From NCBI GenBank assembly GCA_963662865.1, contig OY759969.1:2046001-2110000 (forward strand): a DNA stretch of 64,000 nt, given 5' to 3'. Positions 54,587 to 62,752 of this stretch are shown here, piece by piece (position 1 is the stretch's first letter; every line of letters starts with the position of its first letter). A program made the translations under genes and the position numbers. The notes beneath the pieces are model-generated. The model saw nothing but the letters and a program-made list of their open reading frames with translations, was not told the DNA's origin and did not search any database. This stretch comes from JAJDYQ01 sp963662865. GTDB taxonomy: Bacteria > Pseudomonadota > Gammaproteobacteria > JAJDYQ01.

Positions 54587-54605
54587 TTTTTCTGTAACGG
54601 TGCAT

Positions 54606-55403
54606 TCACTGCATCAGGCTTTCCGCCGGCTTCGGCACGGAACCATCCTTGCGGAATATCTCTCCGGCGAGCGCCAGGTAGGCCATCGCCCCGCGTGATT
54701 GTCTATCATACATCAGGGCGGGCAGCCCATGGCTCGGTGCCTCTGCCAGACGTACATTTCTGGGGATGACGGTGCTGTAAACACGATCACCAAAATGCTT
54801 GATGAGTTGTTGTGAGACCTGGGTCGCCAGATTGTTTCGCGGGTCATACATAGTCCGTAATAATCCCTCTATGCGCAGCCCGGGATTAAGGAGCTTTCTG
54901 ATTTTCTCGACCGTATCAACCAGTGCGCTCAATCCCTCAAGCGCGTAGTATTCACACTGCATGGGGATAATGACCGTGTCGGCAGCCACCAGGGCATTAA
55001 CCGTCAGAATACTTAAAGAAGGCGGACAATCTATAAGTATGTAGTCGAATCGGTCCCGCACGGACTCCAGCGCACTGCGAAGCCTCACCTCCCGGCCGAT
55101 TTCTTCCATAAGGGCAACCTCGGCACCGGTCAGATCGCTGTTTGTTCCGATCAGCCAGTAACCCGTATTTTCGACCCTGCAGGCAATTTTTTCCGGTGGA
55201 GATTCGTGCAGCAGCAATTCAAATGACGACTCATCCAGTAATTTTTTATTTATCCCGCTGCCCATGGTCGCATTGCCCTGGGGATCAAGATCAATCAGCA
55301 GGACACGGCGTTTTGCTGCGGCAAAGGAGGCCGCAAGGTTGACGCTGGTGGTTGTTTTGCCAACGCCCCCTTTCTGGTTTGCGATCGCGATTATCCTTGC
55401 CAT
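54606..55403 (-). CDS. parA: Chromosome-partitioning ATPase ParA (Soj)
   Basis: Walker-type ATPase that moves ParB-parS complexes. 265 residues, usual for chromosomal ParA. Deviant Walker A IANQKGGVGKTTTSVNLA at residues 6-23 (signature Lys present), Walker A' RVLLIDLDPQGNATMGSG, Walker B DYILIDCPPSLSILTVNAL. It starts at the base after the rsmG stop (TAA-ATG), so it belongs to the mnmG-rsmG-parA run. Its partner parB is displaced by 20.4 kb. Confidence 0.97.
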   Translation of the reverse strand: MARIIAIANQKGGVGKTTTSVNLAASFAAAKRRVLLIDLDPQGNATMGSGINKKLLDESSFELLLHESPPEKIACRVENTGYWLIGTNSDLTGAEVALMEEIGREVRLRSALESVRDRFDYILIDCPPSLSILTVNALVAADTVIIPMQCEYYALEGLSALVDTVEKIRKLLNPGLRIEGLLRTMYDPRNNLATQVSQQLIKHFGDRVYSTVIPRNVRLAEAPSHGLPALMYDRQSRGAMAYLALAGEIFRKDGSVPKPAESLMQ

Positions 55404-56018
55404 TTAAGTCAGCACCATCACGTGCCGCTGCCCGGCTGCGCCGAAGACTCGCAGCGAGGCTATCTCCATATGCAGACCGACCCGCTCTGCCGTGGCTTTT
55501 TCCCTGGCATCAATTCTGCCCTTCATTGCGACAATGCGGCCGCCATCACGCAGCAGATGCCGTGTTGCCCGAATGAAATCGGCGGCCTGCCCATAGGCGC
55601 GGCTGATGATGGTATCGTAACCATCATGCGGTTGATGATTTTCTATGCGTTGTTGAACTACGGTGACGTTTTTCAAACCAAGCTCCATAACGGCCTGCTC
55701 ACAAAATCGGGTCTTTTTGCCGTTGGCATCCAGCAAGGTCCACTCCCGGGATGGCATTGTAACAGCCAGCAGCAATCCGGGAAGACCTGCGCCGGTACCG
55801 ACATCCATCAATCGCTGACCCGCAATACAGGAGCGGACCGACAGGCTATCGAATATATGCCGGCCTAACAGGATTTGATCATCCGTTTCGGCAATGAGGT
55901 TATAGGCCCTGTTCCATTTTTTCAGCAGTTCAATATATCGCTCAATCGGTGCTGTATATTCTTTCAGGCCATAGTGATGCAGGCCCCGCAGCAGGGCCTC
56001 CCGAATAGATTCGGACAT
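55404..56018 (-). CDS. rsmG: 16S rRNA m7G527 methyltransferase RsmG (GidB)
   Basis: SAM-dependent methylation of G527 in 16S rRNA. 204 residues. SAM-binding LMDVGTGAGLPGLLLAV near residue 72, and HIFDSLSVRSCI before it; DTIISRAYGQAADFI carries the conserved Arg. One base separates its ATG from the mnmG stop. Confidence 0.95.
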   Translation of the reverse strand: MSESIREALLRGLHHYGLKEYTAPIERYIELLKKWNRAYNLIAETDDQILLGRHIFDSLSVRSCIAGQRLMDVGTGAGLPGLLLAVTMPSREWTLLDANGKKTRFCEQAVMELGLKNVTVVQQRIENHQPHDGYDTIISRAYGQAADFIRATRHLLRDGGRIVAMKGRIDAREKATAERVGLHMEIASLRVFGAAGQRHVMVLT

Positions 56019-56019
56019 C

Positions 56020-57903
56020 TCAGGCGGTTTTATCCAGGTGATGCCGACGACGCTTCAGATGGACCAGCAACAGAGATACGGCCGCGGGTGTAATACCTGA
56101 AATACGCGAGGCCTGCCCAATCGTTGCCGGCTTATGCCGATTCAGTTTTTCCATCGCCTCGCGGGACAAGCCGGGAACCCCGGCGTAATCCAGATTATCC
56201 GGCAAACCGGTTTCCTCATGGCGTCTGGCCTTTTCGACCTCGGCGGTCTGGCGTCTGATATAACCCGCATAGGAGGCCTGAATCTCCACCTGCTCGGCGA
56301 CCTGTTCATCATTAACGGCCGGACCAATTCCGGGCAAGGCCACCAACCGGGCATACGTCATTTCCGGGCGGGCGAGAATTTCAATCGCCTTTTGCTCGTG
56401 CGACATGATGTTGCCGCTCAATTCGGCGATTAACCGGCCGGCCTCGTCCTGCGGACGAATCAGCATCGCAGACAACCGGGCCTGCTCGTCAGCGATCATT
56501 TGTTGCTTAACCTGAAACCGTTGCCATCGGGCATTATCTACCAGACCCAGCTCACGGCCTTTAGACGTCAGTCTCAGGTCGGCGTTGTCTTCGCGCAATA
56601 TCAGACGATATTCGGCGCGCGAGGTAAACATACGATAAGGTTCACGGGTACCCCGGGTAATCAGGTCATCAATCAACACCCCGATGTAGGCCTCATCCCG
56701 CCCCAGGATAAACTTATCTTTCTCCTGCACCTGTAATGCGGCGTTGATACCCGCCATCAAACCCTGGGCCGCCGCTTCTTCATATCCGGTCGTACCGTTA
56801 ATCTGGCCGGCAAAAAACAGGCCCTTCATATAACGGGTTTCCAGCGTCGGCCCGAGGTCTCGCGGGTCGAAGAAATCGTATTCGATAGCATAGCCGGGCC
56901 GTGTAATGACGGCCTGCTCAAAGCCTTCGATACTGTTTACAAGACGCTGCTGAATATCGAACGGCAAACTGGTCGATATACCGTTCGGATAGATCTCGCT
57001 GGTGTGCAGACCCTCGGGTTCTATGAAAATACGATGCCCATCACGATCAGAAAAACGCTCCACCTTATCTTCAATTGAAGGGCAATAACGCGGGCCGGTT
57101 CCCTCAATAGACCCGGTGAATAGAGGTGATCGCGAAAATCCCTCTCGAATAATATCGTGGGTTTTTTCATTGGTGTGGGTAATCCAGCAGGAGAGCTGCC
57201 GCGGATGTTGCTCACGCGAACCCATAAAAGAAAAAATCGGCCTCGGCGTATCGCCCGGCTGCTCCATCAACCCCGAATAATCAATCGATTTTCCATTGAT
57301 GCGCGGAGGGGTGCCGGTTTTTAATCTACCGACATTAATCGGCAGCTCCCGCAAACGGTATGCCAGTCTTGAAGACGGCGGGTCCCCGGCACGGCCACCG
57401 GCATGGCTATTCATACCAACATGCATTTTCCCATCAAGGAAGGTGCCTACGGTAAGGACCACTGCACGAGCTCGAATTCTCAAGCCCAGTTGTGTCACTA
57501 CGCCACACGCCCTGCCCTGCTCAACAATCAAATCATCTGCCATTTGCTGGAAAATGGTCAGGTTTAGCTGATTTTCCAAAATGCTGCGGACCGCCTGCTT
57601 ATACAGAGCGCGGTCAGCCTGAGCACGGGTGGCGCGAACTGCCGGCCCTTTACTGCGGTTCAGGACACGGAAGTGAATTCCGGCCCGATCAGCCGCCAGC
57701 GCCATAACCCCGCCCAGTGCGTCAATCTCTTTGGCCAGATGGCCCTTGCCTATGCCTCCAATCGCCGGGTTGCAACTCATCTGGCCCAATGTGTCGATAT
57801 TTTGCGTCAACAACAAAACGGACGAACCCATACGTGCAGCCGCCAGCGCCGCCTCCGTACCGGCATGACCACCACCAATGACGATGACATCAAAATCCTT
57901 CAT
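56020..57903 (-). CDS. mnmG: tRNA modification FAD enzyme MnmG (GidA)
   Basis: With MnmE makes cmnm5U34 in tRNA wobble positions. 627 residues. FAD-binding VIVIGGGHAGTEAALAAARM near residue 6; MSCNPAIGGIGKGHL; PRYCPSIEDKVERF with the catalytic Cys; GQINGTTGYEEAAAQGLMAG near 370. The C-terminal MnmE-binding helical domain (AMEKLNRHKPATIGQASRIS) is complete. Confidence 0.97.
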   Translation of the reverse strand: MKDFDVIVIGGGHAGTEAALAAARMGSSVLLLTQNIDTLGQMSCNPAIGGIGKGHLAKEIDALGGVMALAADRAGIHFRVLNRSKGPAVRATRAQADRALYKQAVRSILENQLNLTIFQQMADDLIVEQGRACGVVTQLGLRIRARAVVLTVGTFLDGKMHVGMNSHAGGRAGDPPSSRLAYRLRELPINVGRLKTGTPPRINGKSIDYSGLMEQPGDTPRPIFSFMGSREQHPRQLSCWITHTNEKTHDIIREGFSRSPLFTGSIEGTGPRYCPSIEDKVERFSDRDGHRIFIEPEGLHTSEIYPNGISTSLPFDIQQRLVNSIEGFEQAVITRPGYAIEYDFFDPRDLGPTLETRYMKGLFFAGQINGTTGYEEAAAQGLMAGINAALQVQEKDKFILGRDEAYIGVLIDDLITRGTREPYRMFTSRAEYRLILREDNADLRLTSKGRELGLVDNARWQRFQVKQQMIADEQARLSAMLIRPQDEAGRLIAELSGNIMSHEQKAIEILARPEMTYARLVALPGIGPAVNDEQVAEQVEIQASYAGYIRRQTAEVEKARRHEETGLPDNLDYAGVPGLSREAMEKLNRHKPATIGQASRISGITPAAVSLLLVHLKRRRHHLDKTA

Positions 57904-57994
57904 TTAAATAAAAGCATTGTAATAAACTGGTCACATATATTAGCATTAACCGCTGCTTACACAGTGAAAAAACATCTTGTTAAAGGACTTCTCA

Positions 57995-58705
57995 ATGCCC
58001 ATTGAAAAGCTGTTGCAACTGACTATTGCTACCCTGATGATGCTGTCAACTGGCTGTGCCACTCTTGCTCCAGGCGATGACCGCGACCCGATTGAAGGCT
58101 TTAATCGCGCAATCTTTAAATTTAACGAGAAGGCCGACAATGCTGTTTTTAAGCCTGTTGCCAAAGGTTATCAGGCTATCGTTCCCGGCTCCGTTGACAA
58201 GGGTATCAGCAATATTTTCGGTAATATCGAAGATATTGTTACCATGTTTAATAGCCTGCTCCAACTTAAAATCAGGCAGGGTAGTCTGGATGCCGCCAGG
58301 GTTATGGTCAATAGCACGGCTGGCCTCCTCGGATTAATTGATGTGGCCAGTGATATGGGACTACTGAAACACCGTGAAGATTTCGGCCAGACATTGGGAC
58401 ACTGGGGCGTAGGAACCGGACCCTATCTGATACTCCCGTTCCTGGGACCAAGCACACTTAGAGATACCGTCGGCATGGTTGTTGATAATCAGACCTTTGA
58501 TCCAACTTACGATATCAATCACCGTCCAACCCGCAACAGCCTGATTGTTACAGAAGCCATTGACAAGAGAGCCGATCTGCTCGGTGCATCAAACATTCTC
58601 GAAAAGGCTGCTCTGGACCGTTACAGTTTCCTGAAAGAATCGTACTTTCAAAAGCGCAAAATAGATATCAATAACGGCGAATTGGCCTTCCCGGAATTCC
58701 AGTGA
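57995..58705 (+). CDS. mlaA: MlaA (VacJ) outer-membrane lipoprotein
   Basis: Outer-membrane component of the Mla system, which removes mislocalised phospholipids from the outer leaflet. 236 residues from ATG 57995, favoured over TTG 57977 because of the AAGGA site in front. Lipobox MMLSTGCATL gives a lipidated N-terminus. Family blocks: DPIEGFNRAIFKFNEKAD, TLGHWGVGTGPYLILPFLGP and STLRDTVG. Lone rightward gene, divergent from mnmG and convergent with mnmE; the rest of the mla operon is not in the window. Confidence 0.93.
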   Translation: MPIEKLLQLTIATLMMLSTGCATLAPGDDRDPIEGFNRAIFKFNEKADNAVFKPVAKGYQAIVPGSVDKGISNIFGNIEDIVTMFNSLLQLKIRQGSLDAARVMVNSTAGLLGLIDVASDMGLLKHREDFGQTLGHWGVGTGPYLILPFLGPSTLRDTVGMVVDNQTFDPTYDINHRPTRNSLIVTEAIDKRADLLGASNILEKAALDRYSFLKESYFQKRKIDINNGELAFPEFQ

Positions 58706-58769
58706 CATACAATTATCCGGGTTCGCTACATAACCTGCTCTAAGACTGAAAAGGCGCTGAAGCACTGAC

Positions 58770-60137
58770 TTATTTACCGATACAAAATTCCGCAAATATC
58801 TTTCCCAGCAAGTCGTCGGTCGTAAATTCACCGGTGATCTCATTTAATGTATTTTGCGCCAAGCGTAGTTCTTCGGCTAATAATTCACCACTAACGCCCA
58901 TTTGCAACTGCTTTTCCAGCTTTTCGCACGCCCGCTGTAAATGTGCGCCCGTTTGCTCCAGTGCCCGTAAATGACGACGACGTGCAGAAAAATCATTTTC
59001 CTGACAATGCCCAACGCGGGCGATCTGTAAAATTTCCTGATGCAACAGATCAACGCCTTGCAATGTTTCAGTGCTGATCGCCACCACCGGCAAACCATTC
59101 TCCATTTGTTTACCTGGTGAGCGCCCCGATTTATCAATTTTATTTCTTACGATAACCAGGGAACCCGCCTGATATTTTTCATATTCATGTCGGTCCATAT
59201 CGGTCGTATCATCATGGACCCATAACACCAGATCGGCATTGGCCAAAGCGTCGCGCGCACGGCGTATGCCTTCCTCTTCAATCCTCTGTGCATCTTCACG
59301 AATACCCGCCGTATCATAAACACGAACGGGTATGCCTTCCAGAATAACGTTCTCACGGATGACATCGCGGGTCGTGCCCGGAATATCAGTAACGATGGAC
59401 GATTTACGTCCACTAAGGATGTTCATCAGGCTTGACTTACCCGCGTTGGGCCGCCCTACTATTACGAGATGCAACCCCTCTCCCAATACGCATCCCCTTC
59501 CTGCTGTTATCGTAATTCTATCGATTGCGATGGAGAGGTTATTTAATCTCGCCTCGATATCACCGCTTTGCAGCAACTCGATTTCCTCATCAACAAAATC
59601 AATTGACGATTCAACATACATTCGCAAGGAAATCAGCTCTTCAAGCAATGCGCGGATATGTCTTGAAAACTCTCCTTCCAGAGTGCGCAGCGCGGCCTTG
59701 GCGGCCTGTGCGGAGCCGGCATCAATTAAATCCGCCACCGCCTCAGCCTGAACAAGATCAAGTTTATTATTCAGAAAAGCACGTTCAGAAAATTCTCCCG
59801 GTCTAGCCATCCGGGCCCCCGCCTGTAACACCGATTTTAAGATCATGTCGCTGATAACTGTCCCACCATGCCCGTGCAGCTCAAGAACATCTTCTCCGGT
59901 AAATGAATTCGGGCCAGGAAAATAAAGCGCAATACCTTCGTCAATAACATTGCCTCTATTATCGGAGTTTGAAGGGTCCCGGAAACGGGTAAAGGTCGCG
60001 TAACGGGGCCTGGGACAAAAGCCTGTTACGGATTGTGCAATAACCCTGACATCCGGCCCGGAAACACGAATAATACACACCCCCCCCCGTCCGGGCGGCG
60101 TGGCAATCGCGGCTATCGTATCAATGGACACAGACAT
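58770..60137 (-). CDS. mnmE: tRNA modification GTPase MnmE (TrmE)
   Basis: GTPase partner of MnmG. Start at 60137 (MSVSIDTIAAIATPPGRGG) is preferred to 60182, which lies inside yidC; 455 residues. N-terminal formyl-THF-binding domain; G-domain with GRPNAGKSSLMN (G1, near 225), DIPGTTRD (G2), DTAGIREDAQ (G3) and RNKIDKSG (G4); C-terminal CIGK with the catalytic Cys. A run of nine G on the coding strand (60080-60088) lies within the codons for GRGGV. Confidence 0.96.
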   Translation of the reverse strand: MSVSIDTIAAIATPPGRGGVCIIRVSGPDVRVIAQSVTGFCPRPRYATFTRFRDPSNSDNRGNVIDEGIALYFPGPNSFTGEDVLELHGHGGTVISDMILKSVLQAGARMARPGEFSERAFLNNKLDLVQAEAVADLIDAGSAQAAKAALRTLEGEFSRHIRALLEELISLRMYVESSIDFVDEEIELLQSGDIEARLNNLSIAIDRITITAGRGCVLGEGLHLVIVGRPNAGKSSLMNILSGRKSSIVTDIPGTTRDVIRENVILEGIPVRVYDTAGIREDAQRIEEEGIRRARDALANADLVLWVHDDTTDMDRHEYEKYQAGSLVIVRNKIDKSGRSPGKQMENGLPVVAISTETLQGVDLLHQEILQIARVGHCQENDFSARRRHLRALEQTGAHLQRACEKLEKQLQMGVSGELLAEELRLAQNTLNEITGEFTTDDLLGKIFAEFCIGK

Positions 60138-60162
60138 GTCCCGGCAAACCTGTAAACCGGTA

Positions 60163-61857
60163 TCAGGCCTTTCCTTCACCACGCTCTATACGGTGGGTGA
60201 TAACCCACTGCTGTGCAATGGAAAGAACATTATTTACTACCCAGTACAGCACCAGACCGGATGGAAAGAACAGAAAGAATATCGTAAATAGAACAGGCAG
60301 CACCTTCATAATCGTCTGCTGCATTTCATCCATGGGTGCCGGATTGAGTTTCTGCTGGAAAAACATGGTCGCCCCCATGATAATCGGCAACACAAAATAC
60401 GGGTCCTTCGCCGATAGGTCATTTATCCATAAAACAAAAGGCGCGTGACGAAGTTCGACACTCTCCAGCAATACCCAGTACAACGCAATAAATACAGGTA
60501 TCTGCAACAAGATAGGAAAACACCCGCTCATCGGGTTAATCTTTTCTTTCTTATACAGCTCCATCATGGCCCGCTGCATGCGCTGCTTGTCATCACCAAA
60601 ACGTTCTTTTAGCGACATCAGCTTGGGCTGAACCCGCCGCATATTTGCCATGGAGCGATAGCCGTATTCGGAAAGCTTGAATAACGCCAGCTTGATCGTC
60701 AGTGTCAGCAGGATAATGGACCAGCCCCAATTCCCTACAATATTGTCATGGATAAACGTCATCAACCAGAATATCGGCTTGGCAATAATGGTCAACCAAC
60801 TGTAATCGACACTAAGATCCAGGCCGGGTGCCAGATTTTCCAGCACCTGTTGCTCTTTAGGTCCAGCATAAAAACGGCTGGCAAATCTGCCACTCTGACC
60901 AGGTTGAACCAGAGCTTCAGGAGAAATCATTCCAACCGCGTAACGATTTCCCTTCAAGCCACGGATATAAAAATTGTTGATTTCGCTCTGGTCGGGTATC
61001 CAGGCTGACAGAAAATAGTGCTGGATCATGCCAATCCACCCACCTTTAACGTCCCTCGACAATGGATCGTCTTCGATATCATCCAGATCAATCTTCTCAA
61101 ACTTATCCTCTTCACTGTAATAGGCCGCACCGTTGAATGTGTACATCATTACATCCATACCGCTTCTTTCTGCCGGCGGCGTACGGACAATCTGACGATA
61201 CTGACTACCCTGCCAGGGCTGGGAAGATTGATTGACAACATCATATTCAACATCAATGATGTGGCTGTTTCGGGTAAAAACAAACGCTTTGGTTACCTTG
61301 ATGCCGTTATCCTGCCAGCTAAGGGGGACACGCAGTTTGTCCGAGTCCTCCGGCATGCGGTATTCAGCTTTCTCTGCCTGAAAATCAGCCAGATGGTTTG
61401 GCGCTCTTTGCTGACTTAGCAGGCCGGACTGAGCCACATAGTAGCGGGCCCTTTCCTCTATCAGTAACGGGAACGGCTCATCGGGTTTGTCCAGCGCTAT
61501 CGGGTAGGCGCGGAGTGAAACCATACTGATCCCCCCCCCCTTCGTGTCTATCCAGACATCCAGGAGATCAGTAACAATGTGTACCTTGTGATTCTGGCTT
61601 ATCACGGCGAGCTCCTGGCCTGCCGTATCAGCCGGAGACATCCGCTGTAAAGAAGACGAATCGGATAAGGAAGGCAACTCGCCGTCAACGGCTGCCGGGA
61701 CAGAAGGCGAGCTCGGTGCACCTACTGGCTGAATTGACTGCTCGCCTGATACAGCAACCTGCCGAGGTCCGGAGCTATAATCCTTCTGCCACTCCAGCCA
61801 CATCAGCATCATGATGAAACCCAACGCGGTTATCAGTACGAGCCTTGGATTACCCAT
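60163..61857 (-). CDS. yidC: Membrane protein insertase YidC
   Basis: Inserts and folds inner-membrane proteins. 564 residues: N-terminal signal-anchor helix (LVLITALGFIMMLMWLEW), a large periplasmic beta-sandwich (about 70-340), and five core helices from about 355 (IFWLMTFIHDNIVGNWGWSI; MSGCFPILLQIPVFIALYWV; MKVLPVLFTIFFLFFPSGLV). Ten consecutive G in the coding strand (61531-61540) encode part of TKGGGIS. 24 bases separate it from rnpA; the yidD gene common between them is missing. Confidence 0.96.
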   Translation of the reverse strand: MGNPRLVLITALGFIMMLMWLEWQKDYSSGPRQVAVSGEQSIQPVGAPSSPSVPAAVDGELPSLSDSSSLQRMSPADTAGQELAVISQNHKVHIVTDLLDVWIDTKGGGISMVSLRAYPIALDKPDEPFPLLIEERARYYVAQSGLLSQQRAPNHLADFQAEKAEYRMPEDSDKLRVPLSWQDNGIKVTKAFVFTRNSHIIDVEYDVVNQSSQPWQGSQYRQIVRTPPAERSGMDVMMYTFNGAAYYSEEDKFEKIDLDDIEDDPLSRDVKGGWIGMIQHYFLSAWIPDQSEINNFYIRGLKGNRYAVGMISPEALVQPGQSGRFASRFYAGPKEQQVLENLAPGLDLSVDYSWLTIIAKPIFWLMTFIHDNIVGNWGWSIILLTLTIKLALFKLSEYGYRSMANMRRVQPKLMSLKERFGDDKQRMQRAMMELYKKEKINPMSGCFPILLQIPVFIALYWVLLESVELRHAPFVLWINDLSAKDPYFVLPIIMGATMFFQQKLNPAPMDEMQQTIMKVLPVLFTIFFLFFPSGLVLYWVVNNVLSIAQQWVITHRIERGEGKA

Positions 61858-61881
61858 ATTAAAAATACCCGCCTGACCTGA

Positions 61882-62262
61882 TCAGGCTTTGCTGATTTTG
61901 TTGAGAATACATTGCCAGTGCCGTGAAAGAGATTCACGAACCTCCATATTACTGCCATGTTTCAATCCAGACCTGTTCATAACCACAACATCCAGCGATG
62001 CGGGAAAGGGTTGTTGTTGATAAAAACTTTCACGTATAAGCCGTTTTATGCGATTGCGATCAACTGCCTTGGGGGCGTACTTCCTGGATATTGCCAGACC
62101 CAAGTGGGAAAAAGGACCCTGATTCTTCCTGGCCAGTACCAATAACAGCCGGTCTCCGGACCGGCAGCTTTTCTCGAAAACCTTCAGAAAGCCATCTTTT
62201 CCTAGACTGATACGACTCCGGGAAAAACAGCTCATAATAAATTGCCCCACCGCGACAGACAT
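61882..62262 (-). CDS. rnpA: Ribonuclease P protein component
   Basis: Basic protein cofactor of RNase P for tRNA 5' maturation. 126 residues as drawn from ATG 62262; the ATG at 62235 (MSCFSRSRISLGKDGF) is a good alternative, giving about 117. RNA-binding motif AVDRNRIKRLIRESFY near residue 68 and N-terminal FSRSRISL are characteristic. It follows rpmH after 62 bases. Confidence 0.94.
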   Translation of the reverse strand: MSVAVGQFIMSCFSRSRISLGKDGFLKVFEKSCRSGDRLLLVLARKNQGPFSHLGLAISRKYAPKAVDRNRIKRLIRESFYQQQPFPASLDVVVMNRSGLKHGSNMEVRESLSRHWQCILNKISKA

Positions 62263-62324
62263 TAAAATGACATGGTCAGCTGATGTCTATGTCTTGAATA
62301 ATCTTTCGGTATGTCAGGCGACCA

Positions 62325-62462
62325 CTATACCGGCGTCAGCCGGGCGCGGCCTTTTGCGCGACGGGCTTTCAATATACGGCGACCCGCCTTGGTCGCCATG
62401 CGAGCACGGAAACCATGTGTACGCGCACGTCTTAAGCGACTGGGTTGAAATGTTCTTTTCAT
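62325..62462 (-). CDS. rpmH: 50S ribosomal protein L34
   Basis: 45-residue very basic ribosomal protein, read directly from the minus strand: MKRTFQPSRLRRARTHGFRA, then RMATKAGRRILKARRAKGRA and RLTPV. Conservation is unmistakable and the position next to dnaA and rnpA is the classical origin-region order. Confidence 0.97.
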   Translation of the reverse strand: MKRTFQPSRLRRARTHGFRARMATKAGRRILKARRAKGRARLTPV

Positions 62463-62752
62463 AATCTATAAGCCTGAAATGACGTTAAACCACACTCTGC
62501 CCTGAATCATCCTGGAAAACGGTCAAAATCCGCCCTGCAACACAAGGGTGGCGCAGCATACGGAAGCACCCCATAACTGTCAACTGCCTGTTAGCAACTC
62601 ACTGTGGTTACAGGCAATTTTACCAGATAGATTTCACTACTGGCGCAACACCGGAAAATAAAGCATCATTAGGGGTATTATCGGATACCGGGGTGACAAT
62701 ACAATCCAGCGGCTGATAATTATTCGGAACCAGGGCGGGGAGCATTACTGAA
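62463..62752. other. Divergent rpmH/dnaA intergenic region
   Basis: 290 bases without a gene, between divergent rpmH and dnaA, where promoters for both must lie. It contains an inverted repeat TGCCTGT...ACAGGCA (about 62587-62618, 18-base centre). I could not find a cluster of DnaA boxes (TTATCCACA), only a poor match TGTGGTTAC, so an origin here is not supported. Confidence 0.5.

Noticed and set aside
62463..62752. Possible oriC between rpmH and dnaA
   Set aside because: No cluster of DnaA boxes and no clear AT-rich unwinding element; only one poor 7-of-9 match.
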